From: Hydrogenimonas cancrithermarum
Lineage (GTDB): Bacteria > Campylobacterota > Campylobacteria > Campylobacterales > Hydrogenimonadaceae
Assembly: GCF_030296055.1 (NCBI RefSeq)
Contig: NZ_AP027370.1
Span: 1,662,501 to 1,726,500 of the forward strand
Direction of reading: 5' to 3'
DNA length: 64,000 nucleotides
Below, piece after piece: positions 26,734-35,321 of this stretch; within the stretch, counting starts at the first letter, position 1, and the number at the start of each line of letters is the position of its first letter. The notes beneath the pieces were generated by a model, which had not been told where the DNA came from, did no database searches, and saw only the letters and a list, made by a program, of their open reading frames with translations. A program made the position numbers and the translations under genes.

Positions 26734-26902
26734 AAAATGAAGTCTCCTTAAAATTGCCGGTTGCTCGGAAGAGGGGTGCAAAAAACCGTTATAAAGATTT
26801 TTTTGCAAAACAAAATTGGGAAAGATTATACAGTAAAGAGTTTTAAAAACGTTTTTACCCGATATGGTGGCTTCCGGAAATATCTTGTGAAAAATCGAGT
26901 TC
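26734..26902. promoter_or_regulatory. AT-rich leader region of the wza operon
   Basis: A perfect TATAAT on the minus strand at 26825-26830 lies about 90 bp before wza with no good -35 box. No gene is seen in this stretch. Confidence 0.3.
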
Positions 26903-27058
26903 CTAGATTCGTCTATGCCGATCTTTCACTCTTCTCTCACTGGTCAGGTACGCTTCCACTCGCAAAAAATCGAGATATTTACTGATATCTTCACCTTTAT
27001 CGAACTTTTCATCGAATTCACTGAGGGCAATAGCTCTATTTTCATCTCGCTTCATCAT
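26903..27058 (-). pseudogene. Truncated CopG/BrnA-type antitoxin fragment
   Basis: 51 codons beginning MMKRDENRAIALSEFDEKFD and continuing KGEDISKYLDF. This is the typical N-terminus of ribbon-helix-helix antitoxins of the BrnA/CopG kind (EFDKKFDEGEDI.KYLD). After KYLDF the sequence (LRVEAYLTSERRVKDRHRRI) no longer fits and the RHH fold is missing, suggesting a frameshift or deletion. A GGAG box precedes the start. No toxin gene is adjacent. Confidence 0.55.
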
Positions 27059-27210
27059 AGTGCTTCTCCTCGTTTTTTCTGCATCTACGAAGTCGATTCT
27101 ATATTTTCTTGATTGGCGAGACTTTTGTTCGGGTTATACAATGGATATGTAATTGAAGGTATATTAATCATACTCCAACTCGAAAACCTGCGGTAAGTCA
27201 AGTGAAAATG

Positions 27211-28650
27211 TCAGTTGCGTTTGAAATCGTCGTCGAGACGGACGATGTCGTCTTCACCCGTATACTCCCCTACCTGCGCCTCGATGAGTACGACGGGTAT
27301 CTTCCCTTCGTTGGCGAGGCGGTGGACTTCACCCATCTTGATGTAGGTCGACTCGTTGGGGCGTATCAGTTTGGTTTCGTTGCCCACCGTCACCGTAGCC
27401 GTACCGCTTACGACGATCCAGTGTTCGTTTCGATGGTAGTGCTTTTGCAGGCTCAGGCGTTTGCCCGGTTTCACGACGATACGCTTGATCTTGTAGCCAG
27501 GGGTGTCTTCCAGTACCGTGTAAGTTCCCCATGGACGGTGGGCGGTCAGGTGAATCTTCGGCAGTTCCGAGCCTTTCTCTTTCAAATGCTTGACGACCTC
27601 TTTGACTTTCTGAGAGCTTCCTTTTTTCGAAACCAGCAGCGCGTCTCCCGTGTCGACGATCATCAGGCCTTCCACGTCGATCGTGGCGATGGTTCTGTCG
27701 TCGGCGATGACGAGGTTGTTTTTCGAATCCAAAGAGATGTGGTTGTCGTTGAGAGTGTTGCCGTTTTCATCTTTCTCCAGCTCATCGTAGAGGGCGTCGA
27801 AACTTCCCAGGTCGCTCCAGCCGATGTCGCAGGGGATCACCTTGACCTTATCGCTCTTCTCCATCACCGCGTAGTCGATGCTTTCGTCGGGAATCGCCAT
27901 CATATCTTCATGTCGTATGCGCAGCTGCCCTTGGGTAATCTCCTGTTCGTTTTCATACGCCTCGAGGCACGCTTCGTAAATCTCGGGCGCGTACTTTTTC
28001 AGCTCATCCAGAAAGAGGCCGGCTTTAAAACAGAACATGCCACTGTTCCAGTAGTAGTTTCCCGCATCTAGATATTTTTGCGCCGTTTCGGCATTGGGTT
28101 TCTCATGAAATTTTCGAACATCGAGTACAGAAAACTTCCCACTTCCCACTTCTAACTTCTCACTATCTCGAGACTTTGCCTCGATATACCCAAACCCCGT
28201 TTCCGGATAGGTCGGTTCGATGCCGAAAGTGACAAGGTTTCCCTCTTCGGCGGCAAGCTTCGCAGTGGATACCGCTTCGAGATAGGCTGTTTCGTTTTTG
28301 ATGAGGTGGTCCGACGGTGTGACCAGAACGATCTCCTCCGCATCGATGTTCAGGCATGCCAGGGCGATGGCAGGTGCCGTGTTGCGTCCTACCGGTTCGA
28401 GTAGGAATGTTGAATGTTGAATGTTGAATGTTGAATGAATACCCGGTTCTTCGAGCTGGTCGAGAGCCAGAAAGTACTGCTCGGCATTCGAGACGATGAA
28501 CTGGTGGTCACATGCTTTGGCATTGCGCTCCACGGTCAGCTGAAAAAGCGATTTGTCATTGAAAAGTTTGACGAACTGTTTTGGCATCAATGTCCTGCTG
28601 ATGGGCCAGAGTCTCGTGCCGCTTCCGCCGCATAGAATGATGTTGGTCAT
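27211..28650 (-). CDS. manC: Mannose-1-phosphate guanylyltransferase / mannose-6-phosphate isomerase
   Basis: 479 residues, type II bifunctional enzyme supplying GDP-mannose. Nucleotidyltransferase signature LCGGSGTRLWPISR at the N-terminus. The C-terminal cupin phosphomannose isomerase includes RPWGTYTVLEDTPGYKIKRI and QKHYHRNEHWIV. Two heptamer arrays are translated in frame: [11 protein letters not shown] near residue 73 and EKLEVGSGKF near 163. GDP-mannose feeds gmd and fcl downstream. ATG 28650 overlaps the gmm stop. Confidence 0.95.
   Translation of the reverse strand: MTNIILCGGSGTRLWPISRTLMPKQFVKLFNDKSLFQLTVERNAKACDHQFIVSNAEQYFLALDQLEEPGIHSTFNIQHSTFLLEPVGRNTAPAIALACLNIDAEEIVLVTPSDHLIKNETAYLEAVSTAKLAAEEGNLVTFGIEPTYPETGFGYIEAKSRDSEKLEVGSGKFSVLDVRKFHEKPNAETAQKYLDAGNYYWNSGMFCFKAGLFLDELKKYAPEIYEACLEAYENEQEITQGQLRIRHEDMMAIPDESIDYAVMEKSDKVKVIPCDIGWSDLGSFDALYDELEKDENGNTLNDNHISLDSKNNLVIADDRTIATIDVEGLMIVDTGDALLVSKKGSSQKVKEVVKHLKEKGSELPKIHLTAHRPWGTYTVLEDTPGYKIKRIVVKPGKRLSLQKHYHRNEHWIVVSGTATVTVGNETKLIRPNESTYIKMGEVHRLANEGKIPVVLIEAQVGEYTGEDDIVRLDDDFKRN
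28134..28168. repeat. Heptamer array, ACTTCCC units, in manC
   Basis: ACTTCCC twice, ACTTCTA, ACTTCTC, ACTATCT. Translated near residue 163 of ManC. Confidence 0.88.
28405..28438. repeat. Heptamer array, GAATGTT units, in manC
   Basis: Four perfect GAATGTT units plus GAATGAA. Translated as [11 protein letters not shown] near residue 73 of ManC, between two conserved parts of the nucleotidyltransferase domain. Confidence 0.93.
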
Positions 28651-29111
28651 CGTATTCCTTTCCCGTCGAGGAAGTAGTTTTTCGTATATCGGTGCACCAT
28701 GGGGTCTGCCAGCAACGTTTCGACATCGAACCACCGGTACGCCTCGTGCTGCGCTTTCATCCCCTTGGGGACATCTTCGAGCGATATCTCGAAACCCATC
28801 ACGATGTAGTGAGTCGAAAAGTCGTCGTTGAAGGCATTGTTGTCGTAAAAATGTTCATAGAGACCGAGAAATTTTGATTGACTGATATTATATTCTATGC
28901 CAAGTTCGTTTTCGCTTATGCGTTTAAATGCGTTGTCGATGGTTTCATCTTTGAAGATGCGGCCGCCGGGGACGAACCAGAGACCTTTGGCGGGTTCGTT
29001 TTTCCGCAGGCCCAGCAAAATCTCCCCTTTCCTATTTTTCACGACAAGGTCGATGGAAACGAGCGGAGCGAACCTGATGACGCATTCAAAATTGGATTTT
29101 TCTAAAAACAT
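28647..29111 (-). CDS. gmm: GDP-mannose mannosyl hydrolase (Nudix family)
   Basis: 154 residues. The Nudix-like segment GLWFVPGGRIFKDETIDNAF is of the Gmm/WcaH subtype, and the upstream RFAPLVSIDLVVKNRKGEIL also fits that family. It hydrolyses GDP-mannose to mannose and GDP, adjusting the GDP-mannose pool next to manC. First gene of the minus-strand manC unit, divergent from the sugar transferase. Confidence 0.88.
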   Translation of the reverse strand: MFLEKSNFECVIRFAPLVSIDLVVKNRKGEILLGLRKNEPAKGLWFVPGGRIFKDETIDNAFKRISENELGIEYNISQSKFLGLYEHFYDNNAFNDDFSTHYIVMGFEISLEDVPKGMKAQHEAYRWFDVETLLADPMVHRYTKNYFLDGKGIR

Positions 29112-29235
29112 CGTATTCCTCTTTCATTCCTTTAAAAGATAATTAAATACCGTTCGTATTTTTAGTTTAACGATCATTTACAAATCTGTCTATTTGCCAA
29201 ATAATAAATTAAATGAAGCTTTATTATAAAAAGAT

Positions 29236-29241
29236 TATAAT
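29236..29241 (+). promoter_or_regulatory. Candidate -10 box for the sugar transferase gene
   Basis: TATAAT 31 bp before the GTG start in an AT-rich divergent region; no convincing -35 box. Confidence 0.35.
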
Positions 29242-29271
29242 CACGCAATGCATTGAAAAAGGGAAAAATTA

Positions 29272-30198
29272 GTGATCATTCTTGGTGAAAAGTATATTCT
29301 TACCGAACTGGAAAGAAAGAGACTGGCGAAAAAATTTTCCAAAATCGAGTATATCAAATATCGTAACGGTGATGTAGAAGAGATTATCGGAAAGATTGAA
29401 AAAGCGTTAGATGGCAACGGGCCAAAGCTGATCGTTCTAAACACGAAAGCTCCGACCCCAAACAGGCTCATAGCTTACCTGACAAACCTGGAACTGAAAG
29501 GGGTTTCATTCGTTTCCATCGAACACTTTTTGGAAAGCTACCTTCATAAGTGTTTCATCTCCGAAGATCGTACCGATCTGACCTATCTCGAAAACATCAA
29601 ACCCTACACTCCGTGGCAGTACTTCCAAAAAAGAGCCGTCGACTTTTTCGGGATCTTCTGGCTTTTTTTCTTCTCCTGGCCTTTCATGCTCTACTCGGCT
29701 TACCGCATAAAAAAAGAGTCGCCCGACGGCCCCATCTTTTTTAAACAGAAGCGCGTTGGGTTCGGTGGTAAAGAGTTCGAATGTATCAAATTTCGCAGCA
29801 TGGTTCCCGATGCGGAAAAAGGGACGCCAAAGTTCGCCAGCAAAGACGACCCGAGGATTTTCGAGTGGGGAGCCGTCATGCGAAAGACCAGGCTCGATGA
29901 ACTCCCGCAAATGTGGAATATTTTAAAAGGTGAAATGCACCTTATCGGCCCCAGGCCCGAACGAAAGTACTGGACCGATCAGTTTGAAAAGATCATCCCT
30001 TACTACAACGAACGGCACTTGGTAAAACCGGGAGTCACCGGTTGGGCACAGGTCATGTACCCTTATGGCTCCCATCACGAAGATGCCAAGCAGAAACTGA
30101 TGTACGACCTTTACTACATCAAATATTGGAATATCATACTTGAATTAAAGATAGTTTGGATGACGGCGATGACGGTTATCGGTAAAAAGGGTATTTAA
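29272..30198 (+). CDS. Initiating sugar transferase (undecaprenyl-phosphate sugar phosphotransferase)
   Basis: 308 residues from GTG 29272. The C-terminal two thirds is the bacterial sugar-transferase domain (PF02397 type): a membrane segment near 125-143 (FFGIFWLFFFSWPFMLYSAY), GPIFFKQKRVGFGGKEFECIKFRSM, RKTRLDELPQMWNILKGEM and GPRPER. It loads the first sugar phosphate onto undecaprenyl phosphate at the inner membrane. The N-terminus is short and lacks the four membrane segments of WcaJ. It runs against the neighbouring polysaccharide genes. Confidence 0.93.
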   Translation: MIILGEKYILTELERKRLAKKFSKIEYIKYRNGDVEEIIGKIEKALDGNGPKLIVLNTKAPTPNRLIAYLTNLELKGVSFVSIEHFLESYLHKCFISEDRTDLTYLENIKPYTPWQYFQKRAVDFFGIFWLFFFSWPFMLYSAYRIKKESPDGPIFFKQKRVGFGGKEFECIKFRSMVPDAEKGTPKFASKDDPRIFEWGAVMRKTRLDELPQMWNILKGEMHLIGPRPERKYWTDQFEKIIPYYNERHLVKPGVTGWAQVMYPYGSHHEDAKQKLMYDLYYIKYWNIILELKIVWMTAMTVIGKKGI

Positions 30199-30206
30199 AC
30201 ACTTGT

Positions 30207-31031
30207 TTATGTTCGAAGTTTTGTATAGATGATTTTGACAAGTCGTTTTGGCAAAATTCTCGAAATAAAACGCAACGATACATTGCGGATAAATTCTCCT
30301 TTATCGATAAACCCCATGTTCAAGAGTTTTTTTTGAAACTCTATTTCACTTAAAGCATATTTCATACCACTTCGTCTTTCCAGCTGTCCGTATCCGGCTC
30401 TCATGTGAACGAGAGGTTCTTGAATATTGTAAAATTTTGCGCCATGAAGAATCATTTTACTCCAAAGGTAGTAATCTTCGAACCACATCATTTTTTGATA
30501 TCCGCCGGCCTCGACAACCTTGCTCTTTCTGTACATTACAGCCGGATGGTTTAATGGATTTCTCTTTTTTGCAAAATGTCTTATTTCCTCGTCGCTTTCA
30601 GGCACTTTTCTGAAGGAAACGGTAGTACTTTCATCTTTGTCAAATTCAGCTACCCAGCTGCTGCAAATATCGATATCTTTCTTTTCAAAAACCGCCAGTT
30701 GTTCTTTGAAACGGTCGGAGGTTGAAATATCATCCGTATCCATTCTGGCGACGAGATCGTATTTGCATTGTTGAAGCCCGATATTCAACGCATCCCCTAG
30801 CCCGACATTCTCCTCCAGGGTGATTATGTCCAGCACACCCTTTAGCTTCTCTTTCCAGTAAGAGATCGCATCTTCCAGCTCCTGTGTCAATGGGCCGTCT
30901 TTGACCAAAACGATCTGGTTTGGTTTAATGCTTTGTTCATCCCATATGGACTGCATCGCACGATCGAAATATTCTGGTTTTTCTTTATGGTAAATTGATA
31001 ATAATACGGATAAATTTAAATTCATCGTCAA
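30207..31031 (-). CDS. Glycosyltransferase family 2 (AmsE-like)
   Basis: 274 residues. GT-A fold: LSVLLSIYHKEKPEYFDRAM at the N-terminus, IVLVKDGPLTQELE, and the metal-binding DTDDIS. Similar in type to amylovoran/O-antigen glycosyltransferases. The sugar donor cannot be predicted. Start is MTM at 31031 or M at 31025. First gene at the GC-poor end of the O-antigen block; it ends 8 bp from the convergent sugar transferase. Confidence 0.88.
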   Translation of the reverse strand: MTMNLNLSVLLSIYHKEKPEYFDRAMQSIWDEQSIKPNQIVLVKDGPLTQELEDAISYWKEKLKGVLDIITLEENVGLGDALNIGLQQCKYDLVARMDTDDISTSDRFKEQLAVFEKKDIDICSSWVAEFDKDESTTVSFRKVPESDEEIRHFAKKRNPLNHPAVMYRKSKVVEAGGYQKMMWFEDYYLWSKMILHGAKFYNIQEPLVHMRAGYGQLERRSGMKYALSEIEFQKKLLNMGFIDKGEFIRNVSLRFISRILPKRLVKIIYTKLRT

Positions 31032-31044
31032 CCTTTTATTTCAT

Positions 31045-32055
31045 TTAATTTGTAATAATATTTGCCCATGTAGTCGATTTTTCCAATCCATATAATGAAA
31101 TCATAGAATTGATCATTGAAAAGCCAATAATAAAAAATTTTATTTTTTTCGAACCAATTGCATAAAGTTCAGCTAATAAAAAAGGGAAAAAAATAAAGAA
31201 AAAATGCATATATCGAGATGAAGCAGCGGGAGCAAAGAACAATAAAAGAGTTGAAATAAATAGTATAGAAACATTAACTATAAATAAGTTACTATAAATA
31301 ATATTTTTTACAGGTGTGCTTTCAAACTTGAAGAAAGTAAAAACAATAATTATTGAACTCCCTAATGCTATAAATCCATACAAAACTCTTATTGCAGCCA
31401 TTTTCTGTGTTGTTCGTGCATAAATTTCTAAAATTTCTAAAGTATTGTTTAAAAAATCTTTGAAAAAGAAAAAAAGAAAAAAAGAAAAAAAGAAAAAAAG
31501 AAAAAAAAGAATAAAAAATTTACCATTGATAATATTTTTTATTGTTTGATAGCTAACTAACATTAGAGCAGATGAAATTATATGAAATAAGCTGCTTAAA
31601 TAAATGAATATTCGTGCGTCATAAACCAAGAAAAGTAAAAAAATAAATGTAAAATATCCTTGCCTCCATATATTAAAAAATAATCCCCAAAAAGATGCTG
31701 AAGTTACTTCAAGTATTAAAAGAAAAATAAAAAAACTGCTTTTCCGATATTTTAATATTGAAATAACAAAAATAAAATATAAGAATATAACAAATAGAAA
31801 TGATAAAATATAAAAATCTGAAGAAATTTTATTTAGAAAAAATGATAAAAATATAAAAAATATATCACTAGACCATCTTTCAGATGCGACGAAAGCATCA
31901 TGTAATGTTTTTGAATTAATAGTCGCTTCAACGTAGTAAATAGGATCAATTAAATGTTGATAATTTACTTCTAAAGTAAATAAAATAAAAAATATACTGA
32001 ATAATAGACATACTGTAATATTAAATATTATAATAAAATTTTTATTTGCAATCAT
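31045..32055 (-). CDS. EpsG/Wzy-like polysaccharide polymerase
   Basis: 336 residues, very hydrophobic, with about ten membrane segments and almost no charged loops. The only candidate polymerase in the locus, so it is assigned as Wzy/EpsG by position and topology. Extremely AT-rich. An octamer tract (31462-31509) in the middle codes for a Phe-rich segment and would shift the frame if a unit were lost or gained. ATG 32055 overlaps the preceding gene by 4 bases. Confidence 0.65.
   Translation of the reverse strand: MIANKNFIIIFNITVCLLFSIFFILFTLEVNYQHLIDPIYYVEATINSKTLHDAFVASERWSSDIFFIFLSFFLNKISSDFYILSFLFVIFLYFIFVISILKYRKSSFFIFLLILEVTSASFWGLFFNIWRQGYFTFIFLLFLVYDARIFIYLSSLFHIISSALMLVSYQTIKNIINGKFFILFFLFFFFSFFLFFFFKDFLNNTLEILEIYARTTQKMAAIRVLYGFIALGSSIIIVFTFFKFESTPVKNIIYSNLFIVNVSILFISTLLLFFAPAASSRYMHFFFIFFPFLLAELYAIGSKKIKFFIIGFSMINSMISLYGLEKSTTWANIITN
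31462..31509. repeat. Octamer tract (GAAAAAAA)n inside the polymerase gene
   Basis: Four perfect GAAAAAAA units at 31468-31499 plus one unit with an extra A and a short one before. Eight is not a multiple of three, so slippage would switch the reading frame. Such tracts drive phase variation of surface genes in this phylum. Confidence 0.85.
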
Positions 32056-32879
32056 AATTTTAAATTATTTTTTTTTCTTTCATACTCTATTGTTGCAACA
32101 GCAGATAAAAATTCAAATATTGACATATAGCACGCAACAATAAAACCAGCACGACCTTCTAAAATACCACCTCTGAAGACATATAAATAAATAAATCTTA
32201 AAAAAGGCCTTAACAGCCCTAATTTTGCAACGATACGTTTTGTTTTTCCCATTGCGCCAACTTTTTCAAAATACTCACTTTGCTCACCATCTAAAAATTT
32301 TGCAGTAACTTCTCCAATAAAATCTGCATATCTAGCTTGTTTTTCAACAAATCTTTTCATGCCATTGGAATTAAAATAATGATCTAGAACCGCTCCTTTG
32401 CATTTTTTACGATTTTTAGAATTTACATATTCTCCAACTGCAGCAGAAAATCTAACGTTTTTTTTGACAACCCTATCATGCCAATTTGGATACCCCATAG
32501 ATTTTATTTTTTTGCCGTGGAGGTTATACAATAAGGGTATCATTATGACATCCGCATCAATATTTGAGTGCAAACATTTTAATAATTCTTCTTTAAATCC
32601 AGAAATAGGTTCTTCGTCAGCATCAATAAATAGTAACCAATTAGCTTTTGTAACTATATTTTCAATGGTCCAATTTCTTTGAAGTGCTGCGGAGTATTTA
32701 TTCTCCTGTATAAATGTGTATGTTTGAGCTCCTAGTTTTGTTGCCAGTTCTAACGTTTTATCAGTGCTACCAGAATCTATTACGTGTATTTCCTCAAATC
32801 CTTCTTCTTTACAGGCCTTTATACATGAACTTATATTGTTTTCTTCATTTAATGTTAAGATACAGACAGCTATTTCCAT
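32052..32879 (-). CDS. Glycosyltransferase family 2 (WaaE/KdtX-like)
   Basis: 275 residues. ILTLNEENNISSCIKACKEE at the N-terminus, EIHVIDSGSTDKT, and metal-binding FIDADEEP. This subtype, with the AALQRNW element, is seen in LPS core beta-glucosyltransferases of the WaaE kind. The C-terminus has a weakly hydrophobic helix and a basic tail. Overlaps the polymerase gene by 4 bases and the flippase gene by 10. Confidence 0.88.
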   Translation of the reverse strand: MEIAVCILTLNEENNISSCIKACKEEGFEEIHVIDSGSTDKTLELATKLGAQTYTFIQENKYSAALQRNWTIENIVTKANWLLFIDADEEPISGFKEELLKCLHSNIDADVIMIPLLYNLHGKKIKSMGYPNWHDRVVKKNVRFSAAVGEYVNSKNRKKCKGAVLDHYFNSNGMKRFVEKQARYADFIGEVTAKFLDGEQSEYFEKVGAMGKTKRIVAKLGLLRPFLRFIYLYVFRGGILEGRAGFIVACYMSIFEFLSAVATIEYERKKNNLKL

Positions 32880-33967
32880 TTTTTATTTTCCTCCTTGATA
32901 ATCATTAAATAATTAATAATCCCTCCTGTCAGAATGGGTACGGTTATAGCCAAAAGCAATTGCTCTGGCCGAAAATTAAGTAAAAATGCTATTAGAATGA
33001 CTAAAATTAAAAATAAAATTCTAGTTATTTCCTGAACTAGCATATCAATTTTTACATCAAATTTTATTCTAGTAAATACAAATGATGATGTATAAAAGCC
33101 TTTTGCTAAAATATATATGAATATATAACCAAATCCTACGTTAAAACCTTTTTTTATGAAAAATTCGGCATATTTCGAATGCAAAAATAACTCAAGAACA
33201 ATGGATTCAAAAAAACATATAATTGTAACTATAAGCAATATTGCCTTAATATCAGAAATATAATCTTTTGAATAAAAAATTCTGTTAATAGCTAATTGAT
33301 TTACGGAAGAAGGAAGGCTGACGATATATAACAACAAGGCAAACTCGGCTACATAAGAGGTTGAGAAAAGCATATATAAAATTGGTAACAAGAGCAGTGT
33401 ATTTGCTTGTGAGAGAAAAAAAGATAATTTAGTTCTTGTTAGATTTTTTATTTTATTTTTATTTAATTGTATTTTAGGAAAAGGAATCAAAAAAAATACT
33501 ATTGTTGTCATTATTCCATAAGTGAAAAATATTGATAATTTTATATCAAAGTCATATAATGATAGGATCATTAATATTACAAGAACGAAAAGATGTGAGG
33601 ATTCAGATAATATTAAATTTTTCAATGTTTTATGAATTAAAGATGAATAGGATAAATATTCGTATGTTGTTAAAAAACAAGTAACGATAATTAGTTCAAT
33701 GAAATAATTTTGATAATATAAAATATATAGAAGAAAACCTAAACTTATTGTGATACTGAATTTATCTAATAAAATAATATTATTATTTTTATAATATTTT
33801 GGATAAAGCCTAGGAAATCCACCAAGAAGTTGTGATGCTATCAACATAGCCATACTCCAAACTACTACGATAAAGGCATAATCCGAGTCATCTAAAATCG
33901 TAGATAGTTTGAGCCTAATAAAACTGAATGATATAGAAAATAAAAAACTTATAGCAAAAAACTTCAT
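32870..33967 (-). CDS. Flippase-like polysaccharide transporter (Wzx type)
   Basis: 365 residues with about 10-12 hydrophobic segments and basic loops; no enzymatic motif. Begins MKFFAISFLFSISFSFIRLK. By topology and place between glycosyltransferases it is the likely MATE/MOP-family flippase moving lipid-linked repeat units across the inner membrane. Somewhat shorter than usual Wzx (~400+). Shares one base with the pyruvyltransferase stop. Confidence 0.65.
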   Translation of the reverse strand: MKFFAISFLFSISFSFIRLKLSTILDDSDYAFIVVVWSMAMLIASQLLGGFPRLYPKYYKNNNIILLDKFSITISLGFLLYILYYQNYFIELIIVTCFLTTYEYLSYSSLIHKTLKNLILSESSHLFVLVILMILSLYDFDIKLSIFFTYGIMTTIVFFLIPFPKIQLNKNKIKNLTRTKLSFFLSQANTLLLLPILYMLFSTSYVAEFALLLYIVSLPSSVNQLAINRIFYSKDYISDIKAILLIVTIICFFESIVLELFLHSKYAEFFIKKGFNVGFGYIFIYILAKGFYTSSFVFTRIKFDVKIDMLVQEITRILFLILVILIAFLLNFRPEQLLLAITVPILTGGIINYLMIIKEENKKWK

Positions 33968-34893
33968 TAGTTTGATTTTAAGAAAATTGAAGGAGATACT
34001 CTGTCAAGTTTTTCTGTAAAAGGTAGTTTGTACCAGCTTTTTTCATATATCTCAGCAAGTAAGGCTCCATGGTACCTTTCTGTAACAACAAATTTGGAAC
34101 ATGGGAGAATCGATAATAAATTTTCAATGTCTTCATTACAAGAGTAATTTATTATATCACATTTAATATTGGGTTCGAGTATTTGTCTTATTTGATTTGC
34201 CCTCAATATATCTTCGTTACCTTGACAAAATAAAATTCCTTTTTGTGTTTTTTTAAAAATATTATTATTTATAATAAAATCTTTTGTGATTTGTAAAGAA
34301 TACTTATTTTTTTTTGCGGCTGGTTGGGAAATGAACCAAATAAAAAATTCTTTTTCTGAACATTTTAAATAAGTATTGTATTGTTTTAACAAAGCAGTTT
34401 TAGATCTTATAACCCTATCTGGTTGCATAGTAATATTTTTTTCAATTTTCAAATAAAAAAAACAATATCTTAAATATCTGTAAGAAAAATTGTCTCTTAG
34501 GCTAATGTGATCTGCTAAAAGAAACGTTTTTATAATAATTTTTCGCAATCTTTTATCTATTTCTAAATCCAATCCAATTGAATCAATAATGTTTGTTTTA
34601 CCAATCTTTTTTCTAAAAAGAAATAACATGTATATAAAAATTATTTTAAAAATAGATTTTTTTCGTTCATATGAAAAAATATTTCCCCCAGTTGTAACTA
34701 AATCATCAGCTAGAAACATATATATTAGTTTTCTTAATCCATTTAAAGATTTTACTCCTTGAAAAGGATACAAAAGTTTACCTGTATATATTTTGTTATA
34801 AAAAGACTTCTTCTCAATAAGAAAACTTTTTGCCATTAAGTCATCACCTATGTTTCCTAGTCCATGATAACCTAATAAAAAGCAATCTTTCAT
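33967..34893 (-). CDS. Polysaccharide pyruvyl transferase family protein
   Basis: 308 residues. Starts with the family pattern LLGYHGLGNIGDDLMAKSFL, and the C-terminal part has the TERYHGALLAEIYEKSW element. These enzymes add pyruvate ketals from PEP to sugars, or act in related nucleotide-sugar-like chemistry. First gene of the AT-rich unit; a long AT-rich gap precedes it. Confidence 0.85.
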   Translation of the reverse strand: MKDCFLLGYHGLGNIGDDLMAKSFLIEKKSFYNKIYTGKLLYPFQGVKSLNGLRKLIYMFLADDLVTTGGNIFSYERKKSIFKIIFIYMLFLFRKKIGKTNIIDSIGLDLEIDKRLRKIIIKTFLLADHISLRDNFSYRYLRYCFFYLKIEKNITMQPDRVIRSKTALLKQYNTYLKCSEKEFFIWFISQPAAKKNKYSLQITKDFIINNNIFKKTQKGILFCQGNEDILRANQIRQILEPNIKCDIINYSCNEDIENLLSILPCSKFVVTERYHGALLAEIYEKSWYKLPFTEKLDRVSPSIFLKSN

Positions 34894-35164
34894 ATAAATT
34901 CCTTAATAGATGTAATGCGTATTTTTTTATTTTTGGATATATTTATGTATTTACTAATATTTTTGATATTTGAGTATTTTCTATACGAATTTCTTTTATA
35001 GCTTATAACATGGTTATTAGTATGCAGTACTTTTCGACCGTATGTTTATTAATGTACTTAATGGTACTTTTATGAGATTCTGGCTTTTGTTTTATTAAGA
35101 AACAAATTTAGTAGTATTCCGTTGGAAAGGCCGACGTAACCGGTTCTTGCAATAGCGATTTTCA
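34894..35164. other. AT-rich intergenic gap upstream of the pyruvyltransferase gene
   Basis: No convincing ORF. It probably carries the promoter of the AT-rich operon, but too many AT-rich hexamers occur to choose one. Confidence 0.3.
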
Positions 35165-35321
35165 TTATTTTCTTTTCCTTGGATTTTTGAAGCGTAACTT
35201 TAGATGGAATATTTTTCTTTTAAAGATTAAACGAATTTTATCCAATATGTCATAAAGAGGAGTTAAAAAAAGATAATATGAATATGCTTGAATATCAAAA
35301 TCTCCTCTTGATTTCAAGTTC
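35165..35321 (-). pseudogene. C-terminal remnant of an unrecognised polysaccharide protein
   Basis: An open frame runs on after the fcl stop and ends in RGDFDIQAYSYYLFLTPLYD, followed by ILDKIRLIFKRK. This looks like the basic, amphipathic end of a membrane-associated glycosylation protein. A diverged copy of the same tail (FLTLPYYLLDKIRFIL) lies at 39256-39301 beyond gmd. No start codon of its own is convincing. Confidence 0.4.
35232..35280. repeat. Left copy of a direct repeat flanking the fcl-gmd block
   Basis: About 50 bp starting CGAATTTTATCCAA and ending near ATAATAT. It resembles 39256-39301 in the same orientation, at roughly three quarters identity by eye. Confidence 0.5.
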
